Part shown: piece after piece, positions 30,706 to 39,221 of the stretch
Position numbering within the stretch: position 1 is the first letter of the stretch
Layout of the letters: each line of letters starts with the position of its first letter
Assembly: GCF_010550245.1 (NCBI RefSeq)
Contig: NZ_JAAGLU010000012.1
Location: 124,001-188,000, forward strand
Length of the DNA: 64,000 nt
Direction: 5' to 3'
From: Streptomyces sp. SID12501
GTDB taxonomy: Bacteria; Actinomycetota; Actinomycetes; Streptomycetales; Streptomycetaceae
Translations under genes and position numbers: made by a program
Notes under the pieces: generated by a model
Told to the model about the DNA's origin: nothing
What the model saw: only the letters and a program-made list of their open reading frames with translations
Database searches by the model: none

Positions 30706-31932
30706 GTGAGGCACGTACAAGGGCGCGCTGGGCGCGCGAGAGCCGGGCTGGTCGCCGTACTGACATGGGCAGGACTGCTGGCCGGAGCCGCCGGCTGCAC
30801 TTCGGAGGGGGTGGGCGGGGCGGACTCGGTGTTCGGGAAACCCCGGGCGCCGCAGGATGTGATCCGCGTCTCGCCCGACGACGGCAGCCGTTCCGTACGC
30901 CCCGACAACCCCCTTCTCGTACGGGTGCCCAGCGGGCGCCTGGAGTCGGTGAAGGTCGTCAGGGCCCAGGACGCGCAGGATTCGGCGGTGTCCGGGCGGA
31001 TCTCCGAGGACGGGCTGTCCTGGCGGCCCGACGACGCGCGGCTCGCGTTGGCCGCCAGGTACACGGTCGATGTCGTGGCGCTCGACGCCCACGGACGCCG
31101 TTCGGCCCGGCACACGACCTTCACCACCTATGTGCCCGATGAGCGGTTCATCGGATACGTCACCCCGGAGAACCGCGCCACCGTCGGCACCGGAATGATC
31201 GTGTCGCTGGAGTTCAACCGCGAGGTCAGGAACCGGGCGGCCGTCGAACGCGCCATCCATGTCACCGCGGAACCCGCCGTCGACATCCGGCCGCACTGGT
31301 TCGGCGCCGAGCGCCTCGACTTCCGGCCCGAGGAGTACTGGGCGCCGGGCACCAGGGTCACCGTCGATCTGGCGCTGCGGGACGTCGAGGGGGCGCCGGG
31401 GGTGTACGGGATCCAGCGCAGGACGTTCACCTTCACCGTCGGCCGCAGCCAGGTGTCGCTGGTCGACGCCGCCGCGCACACCATGGAGGTGCGGCGCGAC
31501 GGCGACCTGCTGGCCACGGTGCCGATCACGGCGGGGTCGCCGAAGAACACGACGTACAACGGGAAAATGGTGGTCACGGAGATGCTCGAAGTGACCCGGA
31601 TGAACAGCCGTACGGTCGGTTTCGGTGGTGAGTACGACATCCCGGACGTGCCGCACGCGATGCGGCTGACCACCTCCGGCACCTTCCTGCACGGCAACTA
31701 CTGGGCGCCGGACGCCTTCGGCAACACCAACGTCAGCCACGGCTGCGTCGGGCTGAAGGATGTGAAGGGCGGCAGTTCGGACAGTCCGGCGGGCTGGTTC
31801 TTCGACCGGAGCCTGGTCGGGGACGTCGTCGAGGTCGTCCACAGCAAGGACAAGAAGGTCGCTCCCGACAACGGACTCGGCGGGTGGAACATGGGCTGGA
31901 AGGAGTGGACGGCGGGCAGTGCCGTGAAGTAG
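30706..31932 (+). CDS. L,D-transpeptidase lipoprotein (YkuD domain), copy 1
   Basis: About 408 residues. Signal sequence with lipobox-like AGAAGC puts the protein on the outer face of the membrane. Two Ig-like domains (about 45-250, including GYVTPENRATVGTGM and WFGAERLDFRPEEYW) precede the YkuD domain with HGNYW and the catalytic SHGCVGL. This is the architecture of mycobacterial LdtMt2, which forms 3-3 peptidoglycan crosslinks. The start is uncertain: GTG 30706 gives the best signal peptide but a weak ribosome site. A paralogue follows directly. Shares its upstream region with divergent glgX. Confidence 0.87.
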   Translation: MRHVQGRAGRARAGLVAVLTWAGLLAGAAGCTSEGVGGADSVFGKPRAPQDVIRVSPDDGSRSVRPDNPLLVRVPSGRLESVKVVRAQDAQDSAVSGRISEDGLSWRPDDARLALAARYTVDVVALDAHGRRSARHTTFTTYVPDERFIGYVTPENRATVGTGMIVSLEFNREVRNRAAVERAIHVTAEPAVDIRPHWFGAERLDFRPEEYWAPGTRVTVDLALRDVEGAPGVYGIQRRTFTFTVGRSQVSLVDAAAHTMEVRRDGDLLATVPITAGSPKNTTYNGKMVVTEMLEVTRMNSRTVGFGGEYDIPDVPHAMRLTTSGTFLHGNYWAPDAFGNTNVSHGCVGLKDVKGGSSDSPAGWFFDRSLVGDVVEVVHSKDKKVAPDNGLGGWNMGWKEWTAGSAVK

Positions 31933-32143
31933 CGGGAAGTCGAACGATGTAGCGATCACCGAAGTGCTGCAACGGTCACCGGAGCGACGTAAACAGTCGG
32001 GTCCGACAATCTGATGATGTTGGGACGGAATGGTGACCTTCAGGGGCCGCCATAGGGCGTGACCTTGTGCTTAATATGCGCCCTGGTGCGCGGGACGCGC
32101 CGGGGAAGCGGGCCTGAGTCAGGCCACGGGGAGGGGAGAAAGC

Positions 32144-33439
32144 TTGAACACGCGACCGATATCGGGGGCTTCGGCTGCGGCACGGCGGGACGGGGTACGG
32201 GTAAGCGGCACACGAGGCATACGGGGCATACGGGGCAGCAGAGGGCCGCTGGCGCTGCTCGCCGGTGTCGTGCTCGTCGCCGCGACCGCGTGCGGCGGGG
32301 GCGGCAGCAGCGGCTCGGACTCCGGGTCCGACGACGCCAAGCCGAAGGGCAAGGACTCCACCACCGCGACGACCCAGCAGTCGCAGGCGGTCGTCACCAT
32401 CGCGCCCAAGGACGGCGCGAAGTCCGTGGACACCAGCGGTGCCCTCAACGTCAGCGCCGCCAAGGGCAAGCTGACCGAGGTCAAGGTCGAGGACTCGAAG
32501 GGCAACGCGGTCGCGGGCACGCTGACCGCGGACAACACCAAGTGGGCGCCCGCGGCGCATCTCGCCGCGTCGACCACGTACAAGGTGCACGTCGTGGCGA
32601 AGGACACCGAGGGGCGCACGGCGGCGGAGGAGTCCTCCTTCACCACCCTCACCCCGAAGAACACGTTCGTCGGTACGTTCACCCCCGAGGACGGTTCGAA
32701 GGTCGGCGTGGGCATGCCGTTCTCGATCCGCTTCACCCGGGGCATCACGCACCCCGAGGACGTCGAGAAGGCCATCACGGTCAAGACCGAGCCGGCCGTC
32801 GACGTCGAGGGCCACTGGTTCGGCAACGACCGTCTCGACTTCCGCCCGGAGAAGTACTGGGCGCCGGGTACGAAGGTCACCGTCGCCCTCGCTCTCGACG
32901 GTGTCGAGGGACGCCCCGGCGTCTACGGCAAGCAGGTCAAGCAGGTCTCCTTCACCATCGGCCGCAGCCAGGTCTCCACGGTCGACGTCAAGACCAAGAA
33001 GATGGTCGTACGACGTGACGGCAAGGTCATCAAGACCATCCCCGTCACCACCGGCAAGCCCGGCTACGACACCTGGAACGGCCAGATGGTCATCACCGAG
33101 CGCCTCGAAGTGACCCGGATGAACGGCGAGACGGTCGGCTACGGCGGCGAGTACGACATCAAGGACGTCCCGCACGCCGCGCGCCTGACCGACTCCGGCA
33201 CCTTCATCCACGGCAACTACTGGGGCGGCGACGCCTTCGGCAACTACAACGCCAGCCACGGCTGCATCGGCCTGCGGGACGTGCGCGGCGGCTACGACAG
33301 CGGTGTGGCGGCGGCCTGGTTCTTCGACCGGTCGATGATCGGCGACGTGGTGATCGTGAAGAACTCCAACGACCGGATCGTCGACCCGGACAACGGGCTC
33401 AACGGCTGGAACATGTCCTGGGAGAAGTGGAAGGCGTAA
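32144..33439 (+). CDS. L,D-transpeptidase lipoprotein (YkuD domain), copy 2
   Basis: 431 residues from a TTG at 32144 with GGGGAG upstream. A long basic n-region precedes the hydrophobic core and lipobox (AATAC-GGGGSS). A Ser/Gly/Asp linker follows, then Ig-like domains (AVVTIAPKDGAKSV...; TFTPEDGSKVGVG; WFGNDRLDFRPEKYW) and a YkuD domain with HGNYWGGDAF and SHGCIGL. It is closely similar to the protein at 30706-31932 over the whole mature part, so the pair arose by tandem duplication. It ends before a strong terminator. Role: peptidoglycan 3-3 crosslinking in the cell wall. Confidence 0.9.
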   Translation: MNTRPISGASAAARRDGVRVSGTRGIRGIRGSRGPLALLAGVVLVAATACGGGGSSGSDSGSDDAKPKGKDSTTATTQQSQAVVTIAPKDGAKSVDTSGALNVSAAKGKLTEVKVEDSKGNAVAGTLTADNTKWAPAAHLAASTTYKVHVVAKDTEGRTAAEESSFTTLTPKNTFVGTFTPEDGSKVGVGMPFSIRFTRGITHPEDVEKAITVKTEPAVDVEGHWFGNDRLDFRPEKYWAPGTKVTVALALDGVEGRPGVYGKQVKQVSFTIGRSQVSTVDVKTKKMVVRRDGKVIKTIPVTTGKPGYDTWNGQMVITERLEVTRMNGETVGYGGEYDIKDVPHAARLTDSGTFIHGNYWGGDAFGNYNASHGCIGLRDVRGGYDSGVAAAWFFDRSMIGDVVIVKNSNDRIVDPDNGLNGWNMSWEKWKA

Positions 33440-33470
33440 CCTCCTTCCTTTCCTTCGCCACGACGTTCTG

Positions 33471-33502
33471 CGGGCCCGGTGTGACTGACAGCACCGGGCC
33501 CG
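33471..33502 (+). terminator. Terminator after the second L,D-transpeptidase gene
   Basis: Perfect 11-bp arms CGGGCCCGGTG / CACCGGGCCCG with a 10-base loop and a following TTGTCGTT, 31 bases past the stop. Confidence 0.85.
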
Positions 33503-33531
33503 TTGTCGTTAGCCCCCGTTAACCTGCGTAC

Positions 33532-34299
33532 ATGACTGTGCATCTCGAAGTCGCCGAAGGCGTCGGCACGATCCGGCTGGACCGGCCGCCCATGAACGCG
33601 CTGGACGTCGCCACCCAGGACCGCCTCAAGGAACTCGCGGAGGAGGTCACCCGTCGAGAGGACGTACGGGCGGTCGTCGTGTACGGCGGGGAGAAGGTGT
33701 TCGCGGCCGGCGCGGACATCAAGGAGATGCAGGCCATGGACCACGCGGCGATGGTCGCCCGGTCCAGGGACCTGCAGGACTCCTTCAGCGCCGTCGCCCG
33801 TATCCCCAAGCCGGTCGTCGCCGCGGTGACCGGCTACGCGCTCGGCGGCGGCTGCGAGTTGGCGCTCTGCGCGGACTACCGCATCGCCGGCGACAACGCG
33901 AAACTCGGTCAGCCGGAGATCCTGCTCGGAGTGATTCCCGGCGCGGGCGGTACGCAGCGGCTGGCCCGGCTGATCGGCCCGTCCAGGGCCAAGGACCTGA
34001 TCTTCACCGGACGGATGGTCAAGGCCGACGAGGCGCTGTCGCTCGGTCTGGTGGACCGCGTGGTACCGGCCGCCGACGTGTACACCGAGGCGCACGCGTG
34101 GGCGGCGAAGCTCGCGCAGGGACCGGCGATCGCGTTGCGCGCGGCGAAGGAGTCGATCGACGCGGGTCTGGAGACGGACCTGGAGACAGGGCTCGCGATC
34201 GAGCGGAACTGGTTCGCGGGCCTGTTCGCGACGGAGGACCGGGAGATCGGGATGCGAAGCTTCGTGAAGGAAGGCCCCGGCAAGGCGAAGTTCCTCTGA
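33532..34299 (+). CDS. Enoyl-CoA hydratase/isomerase family protein
   Basis: 255 residues, full length for the crotonase family. It begins MTVHLEVAEGVGTIRLDRP, has the oxyanion-hole segments FAAGADIKEM and YALGGGCELALCADYRIA, and the catalytic-Glu region LGQPEILLGVIPGAGGTQRL; both Glu positions of a hydratase (GGxCE...; PE...GxxPGxG) are present. It probably hydrates short-chain trans-2-enoyl-CoA. It stands alone. It could in principle supply the hydratase step missing from the ccr/HBD/KASIII set at 55-60 kb, but it lies outside that cluster and is more likely part of general fatty acid metabolism. Confidence 0.88.
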   Translation: MTVHLEVAEGVGTIRLDRPPMNALDVATQDRLKELAEEVTRREDVRAVVVYGGEKVFAAGADIKEMQAMDHAAMVARSRDLQDSFSAVARIPKPVVAAVTGYALGGGCELALCADYRIAGDNAKLGQPEILLGVIPGAGGTQRLARLIGPSRAKDLIFTGRMVKADEALSLGLVDRVVPAADVYTEAHAWAAKLAQGPAIALRAAKESIDAGLETDLETGLAIERNWFAGLFATEDREIGMRSFVKEGPGKAKFL

Positions 34300-34645
34300 C
34301 TCCCGCTGCCCCCTGCTGACTCCCGCTGGGTTCCACCGAGTTACAGCGAGTTCCACCGCGTTTCACTGATTTTCGTCGAACAAAGTACTTGCAGTTGACG
34401 CGGTGTCTTATCCGGGTCCCTCGATCGGGCGGTTTATGGGAGCCTTAAGGCAACCTTAAGTCTGTGTTGTCGAGGGGGCCTGTCGCTTGCCCGAAAGTGA
34501 GCTTCCGTCGCAGGTCGGAGGGCCTCCAGGGGTCGATTCGATGCCAACGGCATATGCCGAACGGCTCATTCGGAATGATGTGTTCCGGGGGGCGTATTCC
34601 TTCGGAACGGCCCCCGGGGGCGGCTCGGGCCGCCATGATGGGGGC
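34300..34645 (+). other. Upstream region of the anti-sigma-type ATPase gene
   Basis: No separate gene is supported. The reading frame of the next gene is open back to a TTG at 34487 (MPESELPSQVGG...), so its true start could be anywhere from 34487 to 34646. The first part contains the near-repeat CCCGCTG / GAGTTCCACCG and A+T-richer segments suitable for a promoter. Confidence 0.45.
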
Positions 34646-35149
34646 ATGGCGGGGCTGGAGGGCATGGAACAGCCGCGGGGACACGGCCGTGCGACCGCGG
34701 CGCGTTGGTCGCCTGCGGTGGAGGACGAACGGGCGCTCAAGGCGCTCGAGTTGTTCGGAAACCCGACGGAGGCCGAGGTTCCGCTGCCGTCCCGCCCCGA
34801 GTCCGCCGCGACCGCGCGGCGCCTCACCCAGGTCGTCGTGCTCCGGCAGTGGGGACTGACCCCCAAGATGACGGAAGACGCGGTACTGCTCGTCTCCGAA
34901 CTGGTCGGCAACGCGGTGCGTCACACCGGCGCGAGGGTGTTCGGCCTGCGGATGCGCCGACGCCGCGGCTGGATCCGGGTGGAGGTCCGGGACCCCTCGC
35001 GAGGGCTGCCGTGTCTGATGCCGGTCCAGGAGATGGACATCAGCGGGCGGGGGCTGATGCTGGTCGACAAGCTCTCCGACCGGTGGGGTGTCGACCTGCT
35101 GCCGCGCGGGAAGACCACGTGGTTCGAGATGCGGGTCGCAGACCGGTAG
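34646..35149 (+). CDS. ATP-binding anti-sigma-factor-type kinase (SpoIIAB/RsbW-like HATPase)
   Basis: About 167 residues. The HATPase_c_2 core runs from SRPESAATARRLTQVV to the end: N-box ELVGNAVRHTG, then VEVRDPSRG and ISGRGLMLVDKLSDRWG with the G1/G2-type glycines. Streptomyces has dozens of such small ATPases; some are anti-sigma factors, most have no partner known. No sigma factor or anti-anti-sigma gene is adjacent. Start placement is uncertain; the ATG at 34646 gives a protein without a non-conserved head. Cytoplasmic. Confidence 0.8.
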   Translation: MAGLEGMEQPRGHGRATAARWSPAVEDERALKALELFGNPTEAEVPLPSRPESAATARRLTQVVVLRQWGLTPKMTEDAVLLVSELVGNAVRHTGARVFGLRMRRRRGWIRVEVRDPSRGLPCLMPVQEMDISGRGLMLVDKLSDRWGVDLLPRGKTTWFEMRVADR

Positions 35150-35175
35150 AGCGCGTGACCGGGCGCGGTGCCGCC

Positions 35176-35216
35176 TGACCGTATGGCTGCCTGACCGTAT
35201 GTGCGGTGACCGTATG
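35176..35216 (+). repeat. Three direct repeats of TGACCGTATG upstream of the deacetylase gene
   Basis: Exact copies start at 35176, 35192 and 35207, spaced 16 and 15 bases, ending 52 bases before the deacetylase start. They may be iterated regulator sites or a short slippage repeat. Confidence 0.55.
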
Positions 35217-35267
35217 GCGGGCCGTCGATCGGGCTAATCGCCCGTTTTCCGGACCAACTCCCCTTAA

Positions 35268-36059
35268 ATGGTGCGGGTGACCACGACCGACCGTCGGGCG
35301 GTGCTGCGCGCGGGCGCCGGAATCGTTGCCTCGGGGGTGCTGACCACCGGGTGCGCGACCGGTACCGCGACCGGCGGTACCGCCGCTCACCCCGTCGCCG
35401 CCTCCTCCCCAGCACCGGCCTCCCGTACTCCCGCCCCCGCTCCCGCGCCTCTCCTCCGCTACCCCGCCCAGATCCTCCACGGCCCGCGCGACCGCCCCCG
35501 GGTCGCCCTCACCTTCCACGGCAACGGCGACCCCGCCACCGCGCACGCGCTGCTCGCCGCCGCCGAGAAACACGGCTCCCACATCACCGTGTTCGCCGTC
35601 GGGACCTGGCTCGACGCCCATCCCGGCCTCGCTCGCCGCGTCCTCGACGGCGGTCACGAACTCGGCAACCACACCCTCCGGCACCTCGACATCAACGCCA
35701 TGCCGGAGGCGGACGCCGACGCCGAGATCAGGGGGTGCGCCGAGCGGCTGAAGGGGCTCACCGGGTCCATCGGCACCTGGTTCAGGCCCTCGCGGGCCGC
35801 CCGTGCCTCCCCGCTCGTCGAACGGCTCGCCCAGCGGGCCGGCTACCCGCACGTCCTGTCCTACGACGTCGACCCCCTCGACTTCACCTCGCCGGGCGCC
35901 CCTGCCGTCGTACGCAACGTCATGGCCGGCATCCGGGCCGGATCGATCGTGAGCCTGCACTTCGGCTACGCGGACACCGTTGCCGCGTTCCCCGGCCTCC
36001 TGCACGAACTCGACCGCTGCGGCCTGCGCGCGGTGACCACCACGGAGTTGCTGACCTGA
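35268..36059 (+). CDS. Polysaccharide deacetylase-family lipoprotein
   Basis: 263 residues. Tat-like RR motif (DRRAVLRAGAG) and lipobox VLTTGC, then a Pro/Ala linker and a NodB-type domain. The metal-binding pair HTLRH (H-x3-H) is present. The usual TFDDG motif, whose two Asp residues bind metal and act as base, is replaced by TFHGNGDP. The late motif SYDVDPLDF resembles motif 3-4. Activity may therefore be altered or lost. The stop TGA overlaps the next ATG (TGATG), so the following beta-propeller lipoprotein is translationally coupled and likely a partner. Confidence 0.82.
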   Translation: MVRVTTTDRRAVLRAGAGIVASGVLTTGCATGTATGGTAAHPVAASSPAPASRTPAPAPAPLLRYPAQILHGPRDRPRVALTFHGNGDPATAHALLAAAEKHGSHITVFAVGTWLDAHPGLARRVLDGGHELGNHTLRHLDINAMPEADADAEIRGCAERLKGLTGSIGTWFRPSRAARASPLVERLAQRAGYPHVLSYDVDPLDFTSPGAPAVVRNVMAGIRAGSIVSLHFGYADTVAAFPGLLHELDRCGLRAVTTTELLT

Positions 36060-37264
36060 TGCCCGCCGCCACCACCGTCATCGCCCGCGCCCTCGTCACG
36101 GGGGCCGCTCTCACCGTCCTCGCCGGACTCGCCGGCTGCGGCACCGAGGCCCGCGACCAGCCGGACCGGCCCCTCGGCACGGTCAGGCCTGCCAGGCCCG
36201 CCGTCCCCGCCAAGCCTGCCGAGCCCGTCGTCCGGGGACTGCCCGGGATGCCGCCCGTCCTCCACCCGCGTGATGTGTACGCCGCCGACCGGCCGGGCAG
36301 GCTGTCGCCGGTCGTCCGGGACTTCCCGTCCCGCGTCTACGTGCCCAACACCGAGTCCGACACCGTCTCCGTCATCGATCCGAAGACATACGAGGTCGTC
36401 GACACGATCCACGTCGGGCGCCAGCCCCAACACGTCGTGCCCTCCTGGGACTTGAAGACCCTCTGGGTCAACAACAACCGCGGCCACACCCTCACGCCCA
36501 TCGACCCGCGGACCGGGAAGGCGGGCGAACCGGTCGACGTCCACGACCCGTACAACCTCTACTTCACGCCCAACGGCAAGTACGCCGTCGTCATGGCCTC
36601 CCTCGACCGTGAGCTCGTCTTCCGCGACCCGCACACCATGAAGATCGCCAAGACCGTGCCCGTCAGCTGCTACGGCGTCAACCACGCCGACTTCTCCCTC
36701 GACGGCCGGTACTTCATCGTGTCCTGCGAGTTCAGCGGCGAACTGCTCAAGGTCGACACCGAGAAGATGAAGGTCGTGGCGCAGCAGAAGCTGCCCTTCG
36801 AGGGCGCGATGCCCCAGGACGTCAAGATCTCGCCGGACGGGAAGCGGTTCTACGTCGCCGACATGATGGCCGACGGCATGTGGGTCCTGGACGGCGACAC
36901 ATTCACCCGGCCCACCCTCCTGCCCACCGGCAAGGGCACCCACGGGCTGTACGTCAGCCGCGACTCCCGCGAGATGTACGTCTCCAACCGGGGCGAGGGC
37001 ACCGTCTCCGTCTTCGACTTCGAGAAGGGCGAGGTCACGAAGAAGTGGCGGCTGCCCGACGGCGGCAGCCCCGACATGGGCGGCGTCTCCGCCGACGGCA
37101 AGGTCCTCTGGCTGTCCGGGCGTTACGACGACGAGGTGTACGCCATCGACACCCGCACCGGGAAGCAGCTCGCCCGCATCCAGGTCGGCCGCGGCCCGCA
37201 CGGCCTCGCCGTCTACCCGCAGCCCGGCCGCTATTCACTCGGCCACACGGGCATCTTCCGCTGA
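36059..37264 (+). CDS. YVTN beta-propeller lipoprotein
   Basis: 401 residues. Lipobox LAGLAGC, a Pro-rich linker, then a seven-bladed-type propeller with repeated motifs such as RVYVPNTESDTVSVIDPKTYEVVDTI, VYVSNRGEGTVSVFD-like MYVSNRGEGTVSVFDF and VGRQPQHVVPS. Each blade has the (F/Y)V-x-N...VSVID signature. It is surface-anchored, and its start overlaps the stop of the deacetylase gene. Such proteins usually bind partners or surfaces; no catalytic residues are apparent. A 705-base-longer open frame upstream is a shadow of the deacetylase gene. Confidence 0.88.
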   Translation: MPAATTVIARALVTGAALTVLAGLAGCGTEARDQPDRPLGTVRPARPAVPAKPAEPVVRGLPGMPPVLHPRDVYAADRPGRLSPVVRDFPSRVYVPNTESDTVSVIDPKTYEVVDTIHVGRQPQHVVPSWDLKTLWVNNNRGHTLTPIDPRTGKAGEPVDVHDPYNLYFTPNGKYAVVMASLDRELVFRDPHTMKIAKTVPVSCYGVNHADFSLDGRYFIVSCEFSGELLKVDTEKMKVVAQQKLPFEGAMPQDVKISPDGKRFYVADMMADGMWVLDGDTFTRPTLLPTGKGTHGLYVSRDSREMYVSNRGEGTVSVFDFEKGEVTKKWRLPDGGSPDMGGVSADGKVLWLSGRYDDEVYAIDTRTGKQLARIQVGRGPHGLAVYPQPGRYSLGHTGIFR

Positions 37265-37304
37265 TCCGCGCCCGGTTGGCCCACCCAGGGTGCCGTGCCC
37301 GTGT

Positions 37305-37973
37305 CTACGGGGCGAGCAGCAGCGCCTCCCCACCCACCGGCACGAACCCGGCCGCCTGGAACGCCCGCACACTGCGGGCGTTCCCGGGAGCCATCTGCGC
37401 CCACACCGGCTCCCCACCGCTCAGCTGCCGCGCGGCAGACGCCAGCGACCGGCCGAGCCCCCGGTGCCGTACCGCCTCCGTCACCTCCACCGCGGCCTCC
37501 AGCCGGCCCGCGACCCCGCGTCCGAGGATGAGCACCCCTCCGTCGGCCGCCCACACCCGGACGTCGTCGCGGTGCTTGTGGGCCCGGGCGATCCGGTGAT
37601 GCCCGGGGTCGTCGATCTCCGTCAGCGTCAGCGGCGGGTCCCCCGGGACCGGGGAGGCGACGGCGAGGAGGTCGATCGTCTCGTTCGAGCGGCCCGTACG
37701 GTCCATGAGGGCGGCCAGGAAGCGCGGGTTCATCGGCGCGGAGAGCGCGTCGCTGTCGACGCCGGCCAGGGTCCGGCGTACCCACTCGGGGTCCTCGTCC
37801 GTGAAGACGACCGCGTGCGCGGTGAAGGAGAGCACCCCGGCGTCGCGGTGGGAGGCCTGGGGCACGATCGTCGTACGGCCGTCGGGAGGCGGGAAGACGC
37901 CCCGCGCCACGGAGTCGAGAATGTCCTTCAGCGTTTCCCCCACAGTGCCCCTCCCTGCCTCTTGAGTCTCCAC
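37305..37973 (-). CDS. GNAT-family N-acetyltransferase
   Basis: 222 residues with a single acetyltransferase domain in the C-terminal half: the acetyl-CoA loop VTEAVRHRGLGRSLASAAR (R-x-x-G-x-G) and NARSVRAFQAAGFVPVGGEALL at the end. The N-terminal ~95 residues (SFTAHAVVFTDEDPEWVRRTL) are of a type seen in Streptomyces GNAT proteins without known role. It is divergent from the MerR gene with only 26 bases between starts, so the regulator may control it. Substrate unknown. Confidence 0.83.
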   Translation of the reverse strand: METQEAGRGTVGETLKDILDSVARGVFPPPDGRTTIVPQASHRDAGVLSFTAHAVVFTDEDPEWVRRTLAGVDSDALSAPMNPRFLAALMDRTGRSNETIDLLAVASPVPGDPPLTLTEIDDPGHHRIARAHKHRDDVRVWAADGGVLILGRGVAGRLEAAVEVTEAVRHRGLGRSLASAARQLSGGEPVWAQMAPGNARSVRAFQAAGFVPVGGEALLLAP

Positions 37974-37999
37974 CCACTGGAAGGCCCAGACTGGCCATC

Positions 38000-38914
38000 A
38001 TGATCGATGACGGCACCGGACATCTCACCATCGGCGAGCCGGCCCGGGCCACCGGACTGACCGTACGGACCATCCGCTACTGGTCCGACGAGGGCGCGCT
38101 GCCGCCCGTCACCCGGTCGTCCGGCGGCTACCGGCTGTACGACGCCGGTTCCGTGGCCCGCCTCGAACTGATCCGCACCCTGCGCGAGTTGGGCCTCGGC
38201 CTGGACCACGTACGCGCGGTGCTTGCCGGGGAGACGACGGTCGCGGAGGTGGCCGCCGCGCATGTGGCGGCGCTGGACGCGCAGATCCGGACGCTGCGGG
38301 TGACCCGCGCGGTGCTGTCGTCCGTGGCGAGACGCGGCTCGACCGCTGAGGAGATGACTCTGATGAACAAATTGGCGCGGCTGTCGGCCGCCGAACGCAA
38401 GCGGATCACCGACGACTTCATGGAGGAGACCTTCGGGGGCCTCGACACCGCGGACCCGGACATTCGCAACCGGCTGCGGTTCGGTCTCGGTGAGTTGCCC
38501 GAGGACCCCACGCCCGAGCAGGTGGACGCCTGGGTGGAGCTGGCCGAGCTGATCCAGGACCAGGGTTTCAGGACGCGCATGCGGCGGATGATCGAGTTCA
38601 ACGCGGGGGACCGGGGCCCGGATGCGCGGGCCGGTACTTCCCTGTGGTTGATGAGCCGGCTGGTACAGCTCGCGGGCGAGGCCCGGGAGCGGGGCGTCGA
38701 GCCCGGGGAGCCGGAGGCCGAGGAGGTGCTGGCCGGGCTGCTCGGCAACGCCGACCGGGCCGCCGTACTGGAACGGGTCGAGTTCGCGGCGCACGACGAA
38801 ATGGCCCGCTTCCGGGAGCTGAAGGCGCTGGTCCGCGGCACGGACCCGCTGCCCGCGCACCGTGAGGAGTTCGCGTGGGTGGTCGCGGCGCTGCGTGCCC
38901 GCTCGGCCAGCTAA
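38000..38914 (+). CDS. MerR-family transcriptional regulator
   Basis: 304 residues. The N-terminal winged helix-turn-helix (HLTIGEPARATGLTVRTIRYWSDEGALPP... GYRLYD) is typical MerR, followed by a dimerisation helix with LRELGLGLDHVRAVLAG. The long C-terminal domain (about 130-300) has no Cys cluster, so it is not a metal sensor; it may bind a small molecule. It is divergent from the GNAT gene at 37305-37973, and MerR regulators often act at the shared promoter region. The spacing between starts is only 26 bases, so the promoters must overlap the coding regions. Confidence 0.85.
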   Translation: MIDDGTGHLTIGEPARATGLTVRTIRYWSDEGALPPVTRSSGGYRLYDAGSVARLELIRTLRELGLGLDHVRAVLAGETTVAEVAAAHVAALDAQIRTLRVTRAVLSSVARRGSTAEEMTLMNKLARLSAAERKRITDDFMEETFGGLDTADPDIRNRLRFGLGELPEDPTPEQVDAWVELAELIQDQGFRTRMRRMIEFNAGDRGPDARAGTSLWLMSRLVQLAGEARERGVEPGEPEAEEVLAGLLGNADRAAVLERVEFAAHDEMARFRELKALVRGTDPLPAHREEFAWVVAALRARSAS

Positions 38915-38956
38915 TCTGACCTCGTCAGTAGTACGTACATGAAGGGGCGGGTCCCG

Positions 38957-39169
38957 GTGGCGGACATCGAGGAAGCACGCAAGCAGTTCGATCGGATCGA
39001 CACGAACGGTGACGGGGCCATCACGGCCGCCGAGTTCAAGACCGCCCTGGCACAGGCAGGCGACTGGAACGTCACCGAGTCCGTGGCCGAGGTCATCATC
39101 GCCTCCCGCGACCTCGACGGCGACAAGCTCCTGTCGTTCGACGAGTTCTGGACGTACCTGAACAAGTAG
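38957..39169 (+). CDS. Calmodulin-like EF-hand calcium-binding protein
   Basis: About 70 residues with two EF-hands: loop 1 DTNGDGAITAAEF and loop 2 DLDGDKLLSFDEF, each with Asp at 1, 3/5 and the Glu at 12 (AAE, FDE). The GTG at 38957 is preceded by GAAGGGG; an ATG six codons upstream (38939) is possible. Small EF-hand proteins of this kind (Cab proteins) are known in S. coelicolor as calcium buffers or sensors linked to development. It is followed by a clear terminator. Confidence 0.9.
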   Translation: MADIEEARKQFDRIDTNGDGAITAAEFKTALAQAGDWNVTESVAEVIIASRDLDGDKLLSFDEFWTYLNK

Positions 39170-39190
39170 CGCTGATCAGTACGTGTTCGG

Positions 39191-39218
39191 GGCGCCCGCC
39201 GGATCGTCGGCGGGCGCC
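39191..39218 (+). terminator. Terminator after the EF-hand gene
   Basis: Perfect 11-bp arms GGCGCCCGCCG / CGGCGGGCGCC with a 6-base loop and a following TTCTC, 21 bases past the stop. It also ends just before the convergent decayed regulator gene. Confidence 0.85.
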
Positions 39219-39221
39219 TTC

